From positions 1 through 64,000 of the forward strand of contig JABANN010000107.1 of the NCBI GenBank assembly GCA_013115125.1: a stretch of DNA of 64,000 bases, in the 5' to 3' direction. Below the pieces are notes generated by a model that had not been told where the DNA came from, made no database searches, and saw only the letters and a program-made list of their open reading frames with translations. A program made the translations under genes and the position numbers. Below are positions 41,167 to 51,848 of the stretch, piece by piece (within the stretch, counting starts at the first letter, position 1; each line of letters starts with the position of its first letter). This DNA is from Perkinsus olseni (lineage: Eukaryota > Perkinsozoa > Perkinsida).

Positions 41167-43880
41167 ATGGACAGACCCGACGGCCAGCGGGTGAGGCCTC
41201 CTCTAGCCGTGCTCACTGTGATGCACGTCAGCAGGTGGTGATTTCGGCCATCAGCACAGCGGCAGAGTCGGAGTCGAGCGAGGCGCCTTTGATGGAGCTC
41301 AGGCTCCAATGTTCTGACGGTACGCTGACGCGGGAAAAGCGTCGGCTGCTGGCGACTCGGTCTCCTACCCCAGGCATCACAGTGTATGGCTACGCCCCCA
41401 CTGAGAGCCGTCGCATGTGGCGAGAAGGGGAACCATGCAAGGAGGGAATGACGGCTAAGGGCGTGAGTGAGAGCCCTCTCGCCTTTTCCCACCGTCTGCG
41501 TGTAAGGTTCGAATGGCCATGAAGGAGGGAGAGATGATGAGCATATCGACTCAGTGTGCCACGGCCTGCACCCGCCACGACTGTGGCTTCCAGGAGTTGA
41601 GGGGCTCATCCTCTGCTGACCATTTCACCAGCGTTTGCGGGTGGAGACCAAACTGTCATTGTGATTGTGGCGCGGTAGGCCAAGATACTTTCGTCGCACT
41701 AGGAAGGATATCGCTTATCAGACATCTTTCGTGGCGACCTCCCAATCCCTTTCGAGGATACCTCTGCCGTCCGTGCCTGAGGTGGTGGCTGAAACGGCTC
41801 CTGCTCCTCTATTTCCACCGCAACCGAGCTTGATGTCTCGGCAGATCCAGCAACAGACTGAAGTCGCTCAGCAGGTAGAGGCGCGGGTTCGATCCTCGGC
41901 GGCGGTACTTTGCATTTTACAGGCGAACCTGCAAGCCATTGACGAGCAGCGCATATCACAGATAGAGCGACAGGAGAATAAGCTGGATGCCGGCATGGGA
42001 GAGCTGGTACGATAAGGACGCTCGACCCGTCCCCGACCGTCACTCCTGCAGACCGCCACTCTTGACCTATCCCGGAAGAATCTTACGTCGATCAAGGGTG
42101 CTCTCACGGAGGGGTTGAAACAGAATGCGAAGACCATCATGTCCCTTGTTGGGGACATTGCGTCTCTTATTGGAACGGGTAGGAGGGGATGGCGAGTCGA
42201 TGGGGGGCTGCCTGTATATGTTCCCTCTAGCGATACCAACCCCGAGCAAGGACGAGGACCCCATGGCGATCCTGAACCGAGCTGAAGAGGTGACTTCGAG
42301 ATCTAAGGATTCGGTCGCCCTACCCTCACCCTCGTAGATGCTTCGTCAGCAAGTTGTCACGGCAAGGGCTAACGGCTCCTTCCCTCCGGTGCCTCCACAG
42401 GAGCAAGAGAAAGTGAAAGCGCTGTCTGATGCTGTGGGTAACATCATACGGGCCGAGACTCTCAATAGGAATAGGATAGACCAGGTGAGTCTGCCGTGGT
42501 GTGGTACTGGCGGCAGCTTCACCTTCTGCAGTTGTCGAAGGCCTTCGAGAGCCTCCACACGGAGCTGAGTGAAGCAGGCCATTTAAAAGACAATCACCTG
42601 GTTGCTGACTCTGACTAGTAACTTTCACGACTGAGAACGCCCTGATGAACGCCTGGGCTCTCTCAGCGTGTCTCTATTGAGTGCCGACCTCAACAGCGTC
42701 CGGGAGGGGATGGACGAGGACATCAACAGCCTGCATCACATTTCTGATGTTCAGGCTAGATCCATGCAGGTGAGCTCTTCGGTTGGTTGTGGCGCTTCTT
42801 GCCCTCTACTGGGAGCCCACTGGAGCTGTGGCACTTGCTCGATGATCTCAGGCACTGCGATCTTCCCTGCGAGCTCTCTCTAAGAAGGTCGACTCGATGG
42901 TCGATAAGGAAGAAAAAGATACCGAGGAGAATAGTAGTAAGGAGGAGACTGACGCGGAGGAGGTGGACGAGGAGCTCACGGCAAGACGTAAGAGGCGCCT
43001 GATGCGAGGCCGGCAGGGAGTCCGACCTTCATCGTTCTCAGTTGAGAGTCTCGAGGCCAAAGTGCGCTTCCTGCAGAACCCAGCAAACCGCCATATATTC
43101 AACCCGGAGGATCGAGTGGAGGTAGAATCGCGTCATTCTGACACCTCTAGCGTTCCGCCGACTTGTAGTCGCTTACAAGAGTCAGTGAGGTGCAGGAGGA
43201 GAAGATAGGGCTGATCGAGAAGCAGCTGCGGACGATGGTTCAGCGGACTTCAGCGGTACTGTGTCCAGTTCGCTCTGATGGGAGGAGGTTCCTGCTGATG
43301 TCGTCAGAGCACCATCCGAGCTCATGTTGATGATGCAATAGAGGAGTCAAAGCAGGCCTACGGCAGCACAGCTCTCTCCACGCCTCCCGGCTACGTGGCC
43401 ATCGCTGGCCTCCTCCTCGCCTTGGCTGCTGTCGGCATGGGGTAAGTCGATATTCTCGGGAGTCCTTTTTCTCGAGCTGTGGATGGTATGTACGGGTAGA
43501 ACTCAGAGACGGTCGGGTCCGGTTCCGTCGGTGATGGCGGGTGGCTCATCCTCTAGTGGCTGCCTATATTCTCAAACCGTCTTCTCTCGTTCGCAGTTAC
43601 GTCGGCTTCGAACGGTCGGACAAACAACTGCAGGACATCACCTACCTCAACGAGCAAGTGTCCGAGATCATCCAGCGGATATGGCCAGAGGGGGAGGTAA
43701 GTCGAGCAACTCAATAGCGCCTTCAAGGCTGGGTTCATCCAGGAGGAATACTATGGCGAAGAGGCGGCCGAGGAGTATGCAGAGGAGGAACAAGACGTTG
43801 GGGAGGTTGCGCAGGTAGGCCAGGACGCTGGTGGTGTGTGGCCAAGAAAAGTTGGCTATTAGGCATCCGAAGATGCCTGA
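41167..43880 (+). CDS. Coiled-coil protein with Cys-rich N-terminal part and one membrane segment
   Basis: Many short exons. MDRPDGQR (41167) splices to VVISAISTAAESESSEAPLM, then ITVYGYAPTESRRMWREGEP. A Cys-rich stretch near 41540-41670 reads QCATACTRHDCGFQEL and CGWRPNCHCDCGA. Long helices follow: LMSRQIQQQTEVAQQ, ANLQAIDEQRISQIERQENK (from 41923), LTSIKGALTEGLKQNAKTIM, KVKALSDAVGNIIRAETLNR and DLNSVREGMDEDINSLHHIS. A Glu/Lys-rich exon with RKRRLMRGRQGV comes next. Near the C-terminus is one hydrophobic helix, YVAIAGLLLALAAVGMG (about 43395-43440), then YVGFERSDKQLQDITYLNEQ and an acidic tail EYYGEEAAEEYAEEEQ, with the stop at 43878-43880. The intron at 41875-41922 contains a B-box-like GGTTCGATCC. 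It has the topology of a tail-anchored tether, but no SNARE layer pattern was recognised. Confidence 0.6.
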
Positions 43881-44021
43881 CCGCTGCTGGTGCAGCATCC
43901 CTGAGCCTCTGCTATGTAGACATCATGCTGATATTGTGCCGCCATGGGCCATCTGTTGTGCTGCTGTTGTGGGTTGCGTTGATACCGAGTTCGATGGGTG
44001 GTACAGATTTCTCGCTCGCCG

Positions 44022-45202
44022 ATGACGATACCTCGGTCCCGTGCGGAGCGGCAGCTGATGAAGGACCGCGATGCTGTGGAGAAACAGCGACTGAGGAACA
44101 GAACGGGGGGCTATCATCGGTGAGGGCGCATCTTTAATGCGGGCAACTACAAGGTGGTTCGGCCCTGTAGGTACGAACCTTTCAACAGCGTTACCGGTGT
44201 AGCGGAGGGCTGCCCTGCTGATGCCGGCCCTGTCGAACGGTTCGTAACCACAAGTGATCTTGGACAGGACGTAAGGGGAGGGAGGGACCGGATTTTTGTG
44301 GAAGGCGCTTGTTTTTGGCTTCAGCTGAATAGGGCGGAGCACGAGGCCTTTGTGAGGCGACGAGCTGAATGTGCTGAGAGCTTGCGGAAGGAAAGGTAGG
44401 CACTTGATTGGAGGGATTGGAGTTCTCTTGTGACGGCTGTCCCAAGCCGCAGTCGGGGGTCTGACCAGTGTTGGGTATAGGTTCGATCGAGAGGCGGAGC
44501 GATGGAGCGCGATAGAGAAGAATGAACAGGAGGAGAAAGAAAGGCAACAGCGGCTGCAAGTGGGCTCACACTGCTGGACTGTGGCTAAGGCTCCTCTCAG
44601 GCGGACCCTATACTGGGTCGGAAGAACACCTCGGGACAGGCCTATGACATCGTTGGTCTCGGCTATCATGACACTGAAGTAAAGTAGTACTGATGGCTGC
44701 TCTGCCGTAGGCTTCGTTTCAGGAGGGAAGACGGCTAAAGTACCATGACGAGCTTATCAAGTGGCGTGGCAAACTGAGAGCCAACCATCTTGCCGCTCGG
44801 AATCATCTCGGGTAATAGAAAAGCGTGAACCCTGGTGTGTCTAGTTTCGACTTTTCTTCTTTCGGTTCGCTGCATCGGTGCGTGGATTGTGTGCTTTCTT
44901 ACAATTACATGCCTTCAATCACGCCGCCCTGCGAAGTAGCTGGTGGGTCCTCCATGATGCTCCTCCGGCTCGTTTCCATTAATCTCATGGTTAATGAACG
45001 TAGCCTGACTCCGATCTTCAATTCGGTCCGTGAACGTTAATAAACCCGAAATTCCGGAAGCAAGGACCGCCTTGTACGACCGTGACGGCCTTCTAGATGT
45101 TCTCCGTGATGTGACCTCAGGTTCAACCCCATCACAGGGGAATCCTCATTTCAGCTGCAGCATCCTCGAAAGCCCGACCCTGAAACCGCCAAGGGCGAGT
45201 AG
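44022..45202 (+). CDS. Highly charged coiled-coil protein
   Basis: ATG at 44022: MTIPRSRAERQLMKDRDAVE, then EKQRLRNRTGGYHR to a GTGAGG donor. A later exon reads LNRAEHEAFVRRRAECAESL. In-phase joins follow to FDREAERWSAIEKNEQEEKE, then RQQRLQ, then ASFQEGRRLKYHDELIKWRG, KLRANHLAARNHLG, and finally PEIPEARTALYDRDGLLDVL, RDLQHPRKPDPETAKGE with the stop at 45200-45202. The last intron (about 45111-45154) holds GGTTCAACCCC, another B-box-like word. A long, Arg/Glu/Lys-rich helical protein with no leader or membrane helix; a cytoskeletal, flagellar or mitochondrial-ribosomal role would fit, but none can be chosen. The exon between 44110 and 44310 is uncertain. Confidence 0.55.
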
Positions 45203-45359
45203 AGTTCGGAGACTGTAGACAGCTGCTCCACATACCATGAACACTCGTACACTAAAGTTGTGACTGTATCATCGGGGAGTTGCGCAGGGCATTTTTGTCC
45301 ATACCAACTTTTGGCGAGCTTCCGGAAGTCGCAGTTGTTGTTGAGGGGCCTTCTGCGAG

Positions 45360-45960
45360 ATGTCGGCATCGTCCACACGACAATGGTCCATCAACGCCAG
45401 CTTCGCCGACATGTTCAAGAAGAGCCAGGAGGAGCAACAACAAGAGGGAGTGGAAACCATCGAAGAACTTCAGCCGAGCGTCGAGGCAGCGCCGCCCGGT
45501 AAGCTCATGCAACTGCGACTCGTGCCCACCACCACTCTCTGTTTCCTGTCAGTAACAGTACCATCGACAGTCTCGTGGCTTGCTTCTCTGGGGAAGAAGC
45601 CCGCTGCCGCTGCTGCAGTAGAGGAGGAAGAAGCTGAATCGGTTATGACTGGTGATGAAGCAAAGGCCCCAAAGAGAAAATACCGGTTCCTGCTGCCTTC
45701 TATGGACCGGCGGAAAATTCCCAAGGCTCGGCCTTTCTATCGACGAGGCACTGACGAGGAGATCCGCCGGGAGTGGCTGTCGACCAGGAAGGTTCGTGTG
45801 GGTGGTGGGCCTTCGGTGACAGTGTGGCTTACCTCAGGCCCTCACTGAAGGTTGGAAGAGGAAGCGGAGAGATGCTCTTCGACGTGTGAAGCGATGGCAG
45901 CAAAGCACAGGGCAGTTTCGAGCGGCTGAACAGCTGTACTTCGACGAGCAACAGCACTAA
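45360..45960 (+). CDS. Basic protein of unknown function, possibly nucleolar
   Basis: Three exons, 45360-45498, 45559-45791 and 45838-45960, join in frame for 164 residues. The N-terminus MSASSTRQWSINASFADMFK is followed by a Gln/Glu-rich stretch, then an Ala/Glu tract (AAAAVEEEEAESV) and basic KAPKRKYRFLLPSMDRRK. The C-terminus EEIRREWLSTRKALTEGWKR, KRRDALRRVKRWQQ resembles the Trp/Arg-rich ends of some nucleolar ribosome-assembly factors. That resemblance is an impression, not an identification. Confidence 0.65.
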
Positions 45961-46059
45961 CGTCTAACTCAACACTTACTCTGCTCAGTGCCTAGTTACT
46001 GGTCAATAGGAGCTGGATGGGAAGGCCACCGCCTCATCGCCGTGCTGGGCAGTCTACCT

Positions 46060-46269
46060 TCCACCGAGGCTGTCCGCGGAGTTCAGTTTGAATAAGGCTA
46101 CGGCGCTGTTAGAATTGTTGATGCCATCTAAGGCAGCGAACCCTAGGCGATTATACACTTCCTGTGGCTTGAAAGTGGAGTTCTTGAGGAAGTTGCGACC
46201 TTTAAAGAATTCAAGAGAAGCCTGGCCAGAAGTCGGCAGCGGCCCGTGTTTGATGTTCTCGTCTATCCT
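46060..46269 (+). pseudogene. Relic of the secreted tandem family
   Basis: Weak but ordered matches to copy 4 (39199-39693) on the plus strand. AEFSLNKATALLELLM is followed in the same frame by KAANPRRLYTSCGLKVE, compared with AANPGRSYTSPWLK. After a frame change comes EVATFKEFKRSLARSRQRPV, compared with AAYDEFKRSLASEVGGEA, then a stop at about 46269. No leader or 5' part is recognisable. It lies 6.4 kb from the main cluster, with unrelated genes between, so it was moved or stranded by rearrangement. Confidence 0.5.
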
Positions 46270-46284
46270 TAAGATAGACGAGAA
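46256..46284. repeat. 12-bp hairpin at the end of the secreted-family relic
   Basis: Arms TTCTCGTCTATC (46256-46267) and GATAGACGAGAA (46273-46284) are exact complements around CTTAA. It overlaps the stop of the relic. It resembles a short foldback or an RNA 3'-end structure; no function is shown. Confidence 0.7.
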
Positions 46285-46982
46285 GAGTCCATACAGTATG
46301 TAGAATAGTATCTTACAACTAAAGACCCCTCCCAAGTCTCTTCATATCGCGCGTGCTCGCTGGTGTCCACAGTTACACAAGGTTTTCCGGCGAGATATCC
46401 ATAACCTTTGCGAAACCTTCGACTATAACGTCCCACACCCAAATGGCGATCCTCCTTCCTACCTTCAGCGTCGTAGTGAACGAAGGCTCATCATTCTCGG
46501 GAGGCTTATTTTCCCCTGGACGCACTCGTTTCTTGGACGGGCTGTAAATTACAGCTACGCAAGCCAGTCAACTCAGATTGTTGAAACCTTGTAGCCGCCG
46601 ATTTGCCTAGTGATGAACCCTTCTAAACTGCTCTCTTTGCGTTCATAATAGTACGGATAGTGGAGGCGTTGTTTCTCTCGTACGGTTGCGAGCGCTGCTA
46701 GAAGAGCTCCCAGTTGATTCTCGATTTGGGTGTCTTGGGCTGCCGATATGCTTCCATGTGTTGCTAGAAATGCTGTAGTTTTAGTGGGCTAGTTTATACC
46801 CCACCTGTTAACTGCGGCCTGGATAAAGAGGAGAAATTCTCAGTCCTACATGATGGCGAATACAATCCGGTCCGGAGCTCTTGAGTTCATAATGTGAACG
46901 TCTCGTTATGAACGTCCCCAGCTTTCTTCGGCTCAGGGACAGGGACTAAATTCGCAGCACTTCCACAGCTAGTTACTAGCCG
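46285..46982. other. No gene recognised
   Basis: About 700 bases without a convincing frame. It includes the presumed promoter of the MTFP1-like gene. Nothing else is supported. Confidence 0.35.
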
Positions 46983-47650
46983 ATGTCGCCTAGCGTCTTT
47001 GCATCCCTATCGGCCTCTCCCCTCTCAGTTGATTGTCAGTCTACCATGTTCTTCCACCTCGGCAACAAGCAGGATGGTTCACCCATAGACCTGTACCGAG
47101 ATACTCCCGTGAGACTGTTGGGCTATGCCAATGAGCTCGGAGAGTCTTTCAAATACCTCATCTCAAGGCCCGCGTATCTCACCACCTACGGGGTCGCCAT
47201 AGCATATGTAACGACGACGTGGCGGTTCCGCGGAAATTACCTGTCTTAGCAGGTTCTCGCCGACACCTTCGACAAGACCAAGCGAGCAGAACGGCGACAG
47301 CAATGGAAGGTCGCCCTCGACACGCTAGGGTGGCAAATGCTGGCCAGCGTAGCCATCCCGGGTTTGGTCATCAATAGAGTGGTATGGACTACTAGAAGAG
47401 TCATGCAGGAGAGACAACTTACAAGTACCCGCTGTAGAATGATAGGCGTTCTGCACACAGTTGCCCTCAGATAAGCTCCTCCCGACGTACTTGGGCTTAG
47501 CATGCATCCCCTTGATAGTAGCAGCTACTCTCAACTTCACTGGAAGCAGCTTTGCACATTCAGGTGACCCCTATCGACAGAACCATCGATTGGCTTTTCG
47601 ATAATACAATACGGAAACAACGAGATTGGCCTAAATCTGATCCACATTGA
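46983..47650 (+). CDS. MTFP1: Mitochondrial fission process protein 1 family (MTFP1/MTP18)
   Basis: Four exons, 46983-47207, 47253-47424, 47471-47517 and 47564-47650, join in phase for 176 residues. Family motifs in order: DTPVRLLGYANELGESFKYL, TTYGVAIAYVLADTFDKTKR, DTLGWQMLASVAIPGLVINR, YLGLACIPLI joined to VTPIDRTIDWLFDNTIRK. These match MTP18 proteins of the inner mitochondrial membrane, which affect fission and membrane integrity. The three hydrophobic helices sit at the expected places. The third and fourth exons are very short, and the frame works only with both introns removed. The start could be the ATG at 46983 or the one at MFFHLGNKQ about 21 codons later. An eL29 gene lies convergently just downstream. 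Confidence 0.9.
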
Positions 47651-47871
47651 GTGCTCTAGCCCAATCCGTCCTGTTGCGTTAGTAGTTTCCTCTATGAAGT
47701 AGCTGAGAAGCACTGCAATTCAGCACTGTAAAGGGAGAGAATTGATGATACTCAACACAACATAAGTGAGGAGAATGCTCCAAAGTCTCGAGTCCTTGAA
47801 ACGTCAACCAATCAGCATCATCATCACCGAAGCGACGACGACTAGATCAATCGAAGCAGTAGTTGCAGCCT

Positions 47872-48243
47872 TTACTCAGACTTCTTCTGGTGCTGGCAGC
47901 CCTTAAGAGCGTACTTGGCGTTACGAAGGAACTTAGGGCACATACCGCGAGTGGACATCTTCTTGTAGGTGGGGGCCTGACAACACACAGCAGTCCAAGT
48001 TAGCCCAAGAGGCAATGACGATAAGTGGGCCGAGAATATACTACGCCCTCCTCCAGTGAACGTTCTTGCATACACACAGGCAAACTAAGGCGTCAAACGA
48101 GTCTATTTTACCGGTGCCAATGACGCGATTTTACGAGGGATTCAGTAGAGAGGAAACGCGGATCGACGTTGTACCTTCTTGATGCCGTTGCGGTGGGCCT
48201 TCTTGATCTGGTTGTGGTTGGTATGGTTCTTGGACTTGGCCAT
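47872..48243 (-). CDS. RPL29: 60S ribosomal protein eL29
   Basis: Two exons. 48243-48175 encodes MAKSKNHTNHNQIKKAHRNG followed by IKK. 47976-47872 encodes APTYKKMSTRGMCPKFLRNA, KYALKGCQHQKKSE and the TAA stop. Total 57 residues. The N-terminus is the nearly invariant eL29 signature, and PKFLRN is the second family block. Short forms of 55-60 residues are normal in fungi and protists. It is a basic protein on the solvent side of the large subunit. The intron is about 200 bases, long for this window, which is common in ribosomal protein genes. Confidence 0.95.
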
Positions 48244-48397
48244 GGTGACTGATTCTCAGAGACTCGAGAGGTAAGAGCACGTCAATTAGGCAAATCGATT
48301 AAGCTACCGCCTTGAGGAAATGCAAGATAGCAAGATTCTCATTATTTTGTGGGGTTAGCGTCGGTCGCAGAACGTAAATTTTTATCACCGATTCCTT

Positions 48398-49541
48398 ATG
48401 AAATCTCCTGCCCATGTGATGGCCCTCGAGGTGAAGATGTTTGAAGGCCTGATGAGTGAACGAGGTAAAAATGGGAATTTGCCGGAGATTCTTGGCGACT
48501 TCTGTGCGGGGTTGAAGAGGAAGAGAAAGTGCGACTTGGTGGTGGCGGAGAATGAGTTGGTGTTAAACCCACCACCATCATACATCTTCGTTATGAATGA
48601 GGATCTGTGTGGTGTCTATCCCACCCCTACTGGTGTATATATTAGGAAACCATTAGAACGTGGGGAGGAGGTCATGGTACTACAGCCAGGCTTTCAAGGT
48701 ACCAAGGCTGTCTACTATCATCATAACAACAACAAATCACAACTATCGTATTGTGTGAGGATAATCGTAAGTTGATTATTTATGACCTGAGTGCCTCACC
48801 AGAGCGGCCCGGAGTTACCTCGGAGGTCCTCGGCCTGCCCGGACTGGCGACGTGTTATAGTCGTAAGATGGGCATGGTCAGCAACGATGACTACATCTTC
48901 ATCCTCATAGCCACTGGCCATCTCTTCTACATCAACCGTAGGGACATTCGAGACACCGTCCAGGCATACCTAGGCTGGTCAACAGACGGTTCCAGCGGGC
49001 GCTGCGACCATCTCCTATTAGACCCCAAGAGGGCCTCTTCAGTAAAGGTGATCATGCTCGAGCGTTTCTCTTTCAATATAGCTGAGATCGCTCTGGCTAG
49101 TTACAGAGGTCGTCCCGGCAGGGCTCACTTCATGGGACTTCGCACAACCCAGAAGCGTCCCTCTTTCGGATTATCGACAAAGCTGGTCACCATCGTCCCC
49201 GTAGAGCACGGGATGTTCGGGTTGGTGACTCGCGAGAGTCATACTGGGGCTAGTAAAAAGAAGGCCAAACTGCATCTGATAGGCGCTTCAGACCCCTCTG
49301 TGATGATCATGTGACCATCGCTGACGATTACAAAGAAGCGTACCACTTGCAAGTTCTTAGCGGGCCTGGGGATGCTCTCTACGTACTAAGAAGGGATATG
49401 TCGTTTGCCGTTCAACCTCATTTCAACGTCCCTGACGACCGGTCGGACCGTACCGCATCTTCATCGGACAGTGTAATATCCGATGCTTGCCCCACTGATG
49501 ACCCTAAAAGATTGACAATCTACAATTCATGGTGGTGGTGA
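48398..49541 (+). pseudogene. Array gene copy 1, broken
   Basis: First of five tandem paralogues. It starts MKSPAHVMALEVKMFEGLMS, enters the shared block at NPPPSYIFVMNEDLCGVYP, then loses frame at about 48755. There, one T present in all other copies is missing just after AAATCACAACTA, within the KSQLFVLC codons. The remaining family sequence follows in another frame (LIIYDLSASPERPG, DYIFILIATGHLFYINRRD, VEHGMFGLVTRE). A second shift lies near 49315, after which YHLQVLSGPGDALYVLRRD completes the C-terminal motif. The protein-level match persists to the end, so the inactivation looks recent. Sequencing error is possible at either point. Confidence 0.7.
48566..48791 (+). repeat. Shared homogenised block, copy 1
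   Basis: Near-identical to the blocks at 49911, 52020, 53352 and 55416. It begins at AACCCACCACCATCATACAT and runs through the family core to about TATGACCTGA, interrupted only by a variable Asn/His codon tract. Confidence 0.9.
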
Positions 49542-49745
49542 TACCCTTCGTGATAGATTATGCTGATTCCACGGCTGTTTGAGTCACTGGCGAGGCTCTG
49601 TGTTCTAAGGTGAGTAAAGGAGAGGATGCTTCCATCGTACTCCACGGGATGCGGATAAGGTTGATAACGTGGAAGTTGCATAAAATCGGACAGTATTATT
49701 TAAGTGGTGCGTTTGTCAGTTGGGTCGTACAATAGAATCTCTTAA

Positions 49746-50888
49746 ATGAAGTCCCCATCGCATGTGACAGCGTTAGAGCTCCGACTGTTTGAGACTGTGC
49801 TGGAGGGTCGGGGGAGGGCGGTCGCACCACCCGAGCTGGTGGGCGAGTTAGCACTCTTTCTGGGCACTCGACCGTGTACGCTGGATTGCCCTCGAGAGGA
49901 GGTCCTAGTGAACCCACCACCATCATACATCTTCGTTATGAATGAGGATCTGTGTGGTGTCTATCCCACCCCTACTGGTGTATATATTAGGAAACCATTA
50001 GAACGTGGGGAGGAGGTCATGGTACTACAGCCAGGCTTTCAAGGTACCAAGGCTGTCTACTATTATAATAATAATAACAACAAATCACAACTATTCGTAT
50101 TGTGTGAGCGCAACAGACGTCTCATCGTCTACTCCCTGTCCCCTGCAGGCCGTAAACAAGGCCATGTGGTGAGGGTGCTAGGCCTTCCCAGGGCAGTGAG
50201 GTCGATCACCGACATGGTCTCCCACGGGCCATTCCTCTTTGTCCTTCTCTCCCGTGGGCATCTCTTCTGTATAGATCAGTCCCATCTCACTACGACGGTC
50301 CAGGCAAAGCTAATATGGTCCAACTCCTTCTATGGCCGATCAGAGGGGTTGTTGGTGGACCCTAGGGAGCCAAAGTGGGTAAATGTATTGGTGAGGGGCG
50401 ACCACGAGATATTCAAGGTACGATTGAGGATGGAGTCCCGCCGGGCACCGCTCTATTTCCAACCCCTTATGGTGGATACGGCACCCATCACTGATGACGA
50501 GCCGGGTGGGCCCAGGCTAGTCGCGGTACGGCCGGTCGACCACAGGCTCTTCGCCCTGGTCTTGCGTCGCTTGGAGGACTCGGAACCTCGTGATTGCTGG
50601 GTTGAGATATGTGACAGGGACTTTGAGACTGTGATGGACGAGTGCAAGGTTAGTCAGGAGTACACGGAGGGGCGGTATATGCAGATCGTGTCGTCTGGCC
50701 ATGGAGACGTCGTTTACATTCTTCGAGATGATACATCGTTCTCACCGCCTTACTCGAGGGAGTGGAGCTCCGATAGTGATGACAGCTCTGAGAGGTCGAG
50801 CGAGTTTGATGATGAGGGGGCAATTAGGCGCCTCTATTTTGGCTGTCCGCGTCGAATCAGCGCGTACTACGTGTACGCTCGTGATTAG
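49746..50888 (+). CDS. Array gene copy 2, lineage-specific family
   Basis: Intronless, 380 residues. N-terminal MKSPSHVTALELRLFETVLE and LFLGTRPCTLDCPREEVLV lead into the near-invariant core PPPSYIFVMNEDLCGVYPTP, TGVYIRKPLERGEEVMVLQP, GFQGTKAVYY and a run of five Asn. Downstream are repeated short beta-like modules: SQLFVLCERNRRLIVYSL, FLFVLLSRGHLFCIDQSHL, ARLVAVRPVDHRLFALV-type and MQIVSSGHGDVVYILRDDTS. This spacing suggests a beta-propeller-like repeat protein, but no WD, Kelch or NHL signature is visible. The C-terminus is acidic and Ser-rich (DSDDSSERSSEFDDEG) with a final ISAYYVYARD. There is no leader or membrane helix, so it is probably intracellular. Function unknown. Confidence 0.85.
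   Translation: MKSPSHVTALELRLFETVLEGRGRAVAPPELVGELALFLGTRPCTLDCPREEVLVNPPPSYIFVMNEDLCGVYPTPTGVYIRKPLERGEEVMVLQPGFQGTKAVYYYNNNNNKSQLFVLCERNRRLIVYSLSPAGRKQGHVVRVLGLPRAVRSITDMVSHGPFLFVLLSRGHLFCIDQSHLTTTVQAKLIWSNSFYGRSEGLLVDPREPKWVNVLVRGDHEIFKVRLRMESRRAPLYFQPLMVDTAPITDDEPGGPRLVAVRPVDHRLFALVLRRLEDSEPRDCWVEICDRDFETVMDECKVSQEYTEGRYMQIVSSGHGDVVYILRDDTSFSPPYSREWSSDSDDSSERSSEFDDEGAIRRLYFGCPRRISAYYVYARD
49911..50108 (+). repeat. Shared homogenised block, copy 2
   Basis: Same block as in the other array genes. Identity ends sharply at GTGTGAG, where this copy changes to CGCAACAGACG while copies 1, 3, 4 and 5 continue with GATAATCGTA. The Asn tract is the longest of the five. Confidence 0.9.
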
Positions 50889-51848
50889 TTATGTTGGGGA
50901 TTGTCGGGCTTATGTCTTAACGTGGAGTATCTTTTTGAACCTCGTATTGGAGTTGAGTCAAGTTCGAGTAATACCGCACAGTCCCACCATCAGTCTATCA
51001 GAAGGTGCTTCTCAAGTCTGGACCCCTTCAACTCGGGTTCAGCGCGGCAGTCGTCGGTTACGGCCAGCTGGAGAGGCTTTGGTTCGAGGATGACAGATAG
51101 ATGAATGGTAGTAGTGGGATGTGGCACTCGCCCCCTAGCATACGCCTTGTCGACTGACCGACCATCATCATTGCATCTACGGCGCACTGGAAAGATGCAA
51201 CACGGGAAAAGGAGGCCACTATGGCGCGCGGCGTGGGTAGGGGGGTTGAACTATCAAAGCACTGGGCCAGTATTCGCTAACCGCTGTCTGCTGCTACGTG
51301 TTATAGTGACCTCATTTTGAATTTTTCCCGTTACAAGAGCCAGCATCATTTCCCTGATCATCGTCTCCTGGTGCAGCTCTGAGGGGCCACTGCTCTGCGG
51401 TCCACAGGTTGTGGATGACCGTCCTCTCAGTCCTTGAATGGTTGTGGGTAGCTGGATGGAGCTTCTCTGTCGGGCTTACCCACTCTTCCTACACTCCTGT
51501 ACTACCGGCCGGGCGGTTAGGGGTCGTGGGCGGCTCTCATGTGCCGCCGCAGCCTGTAGGAGAATTCGACTTGTATCTAGGGCTTGTTGCTCGACTGGGG
51601 CCGAGTCTTGGCATCAAGATTAGCGTCAAGACTCAAGCTAGGCCTGCTCAGCAGGCCGTACCTCTGGCCCGTCTCATGACGAAAAGAGTCTCGGCGATGC
51701 TCCCAACAAAGCAGAGGGAGTGTCAACAGCTGACTCCGTGCGGGGATCTATTATTGAACAGAAGGGGAATTTTTGGCGTTGAGTTCCCAGGGTGGCTGAG
51801 CAGAGTGGATCGCTCTAGGGTGTCGATATTCGGGCAGTTTATTCCCCC
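50889..51848. other. Spacer between array copies 2 and 3
   Basis: 960 bases with no supported gene. The spacers between array genes are not obviously similar to each other, so the shared DNA is confined to the coding block. Confidence 0.4.

Noticed and set aside
41866-41900. A-box-like GCTCAGCAGGTAGAG directly followed by a B-box-like GGTTCGATCC, resembling a tRNA gene with a deleted anticodon arm
   Set aside because: The A-box half is the coding end of an exon (TEVAQQ) plus a normal GTAGAG splice donor, and no acceptor stem can be formed. Only the B-box half, which is intronic, is kept as part of a general observation.
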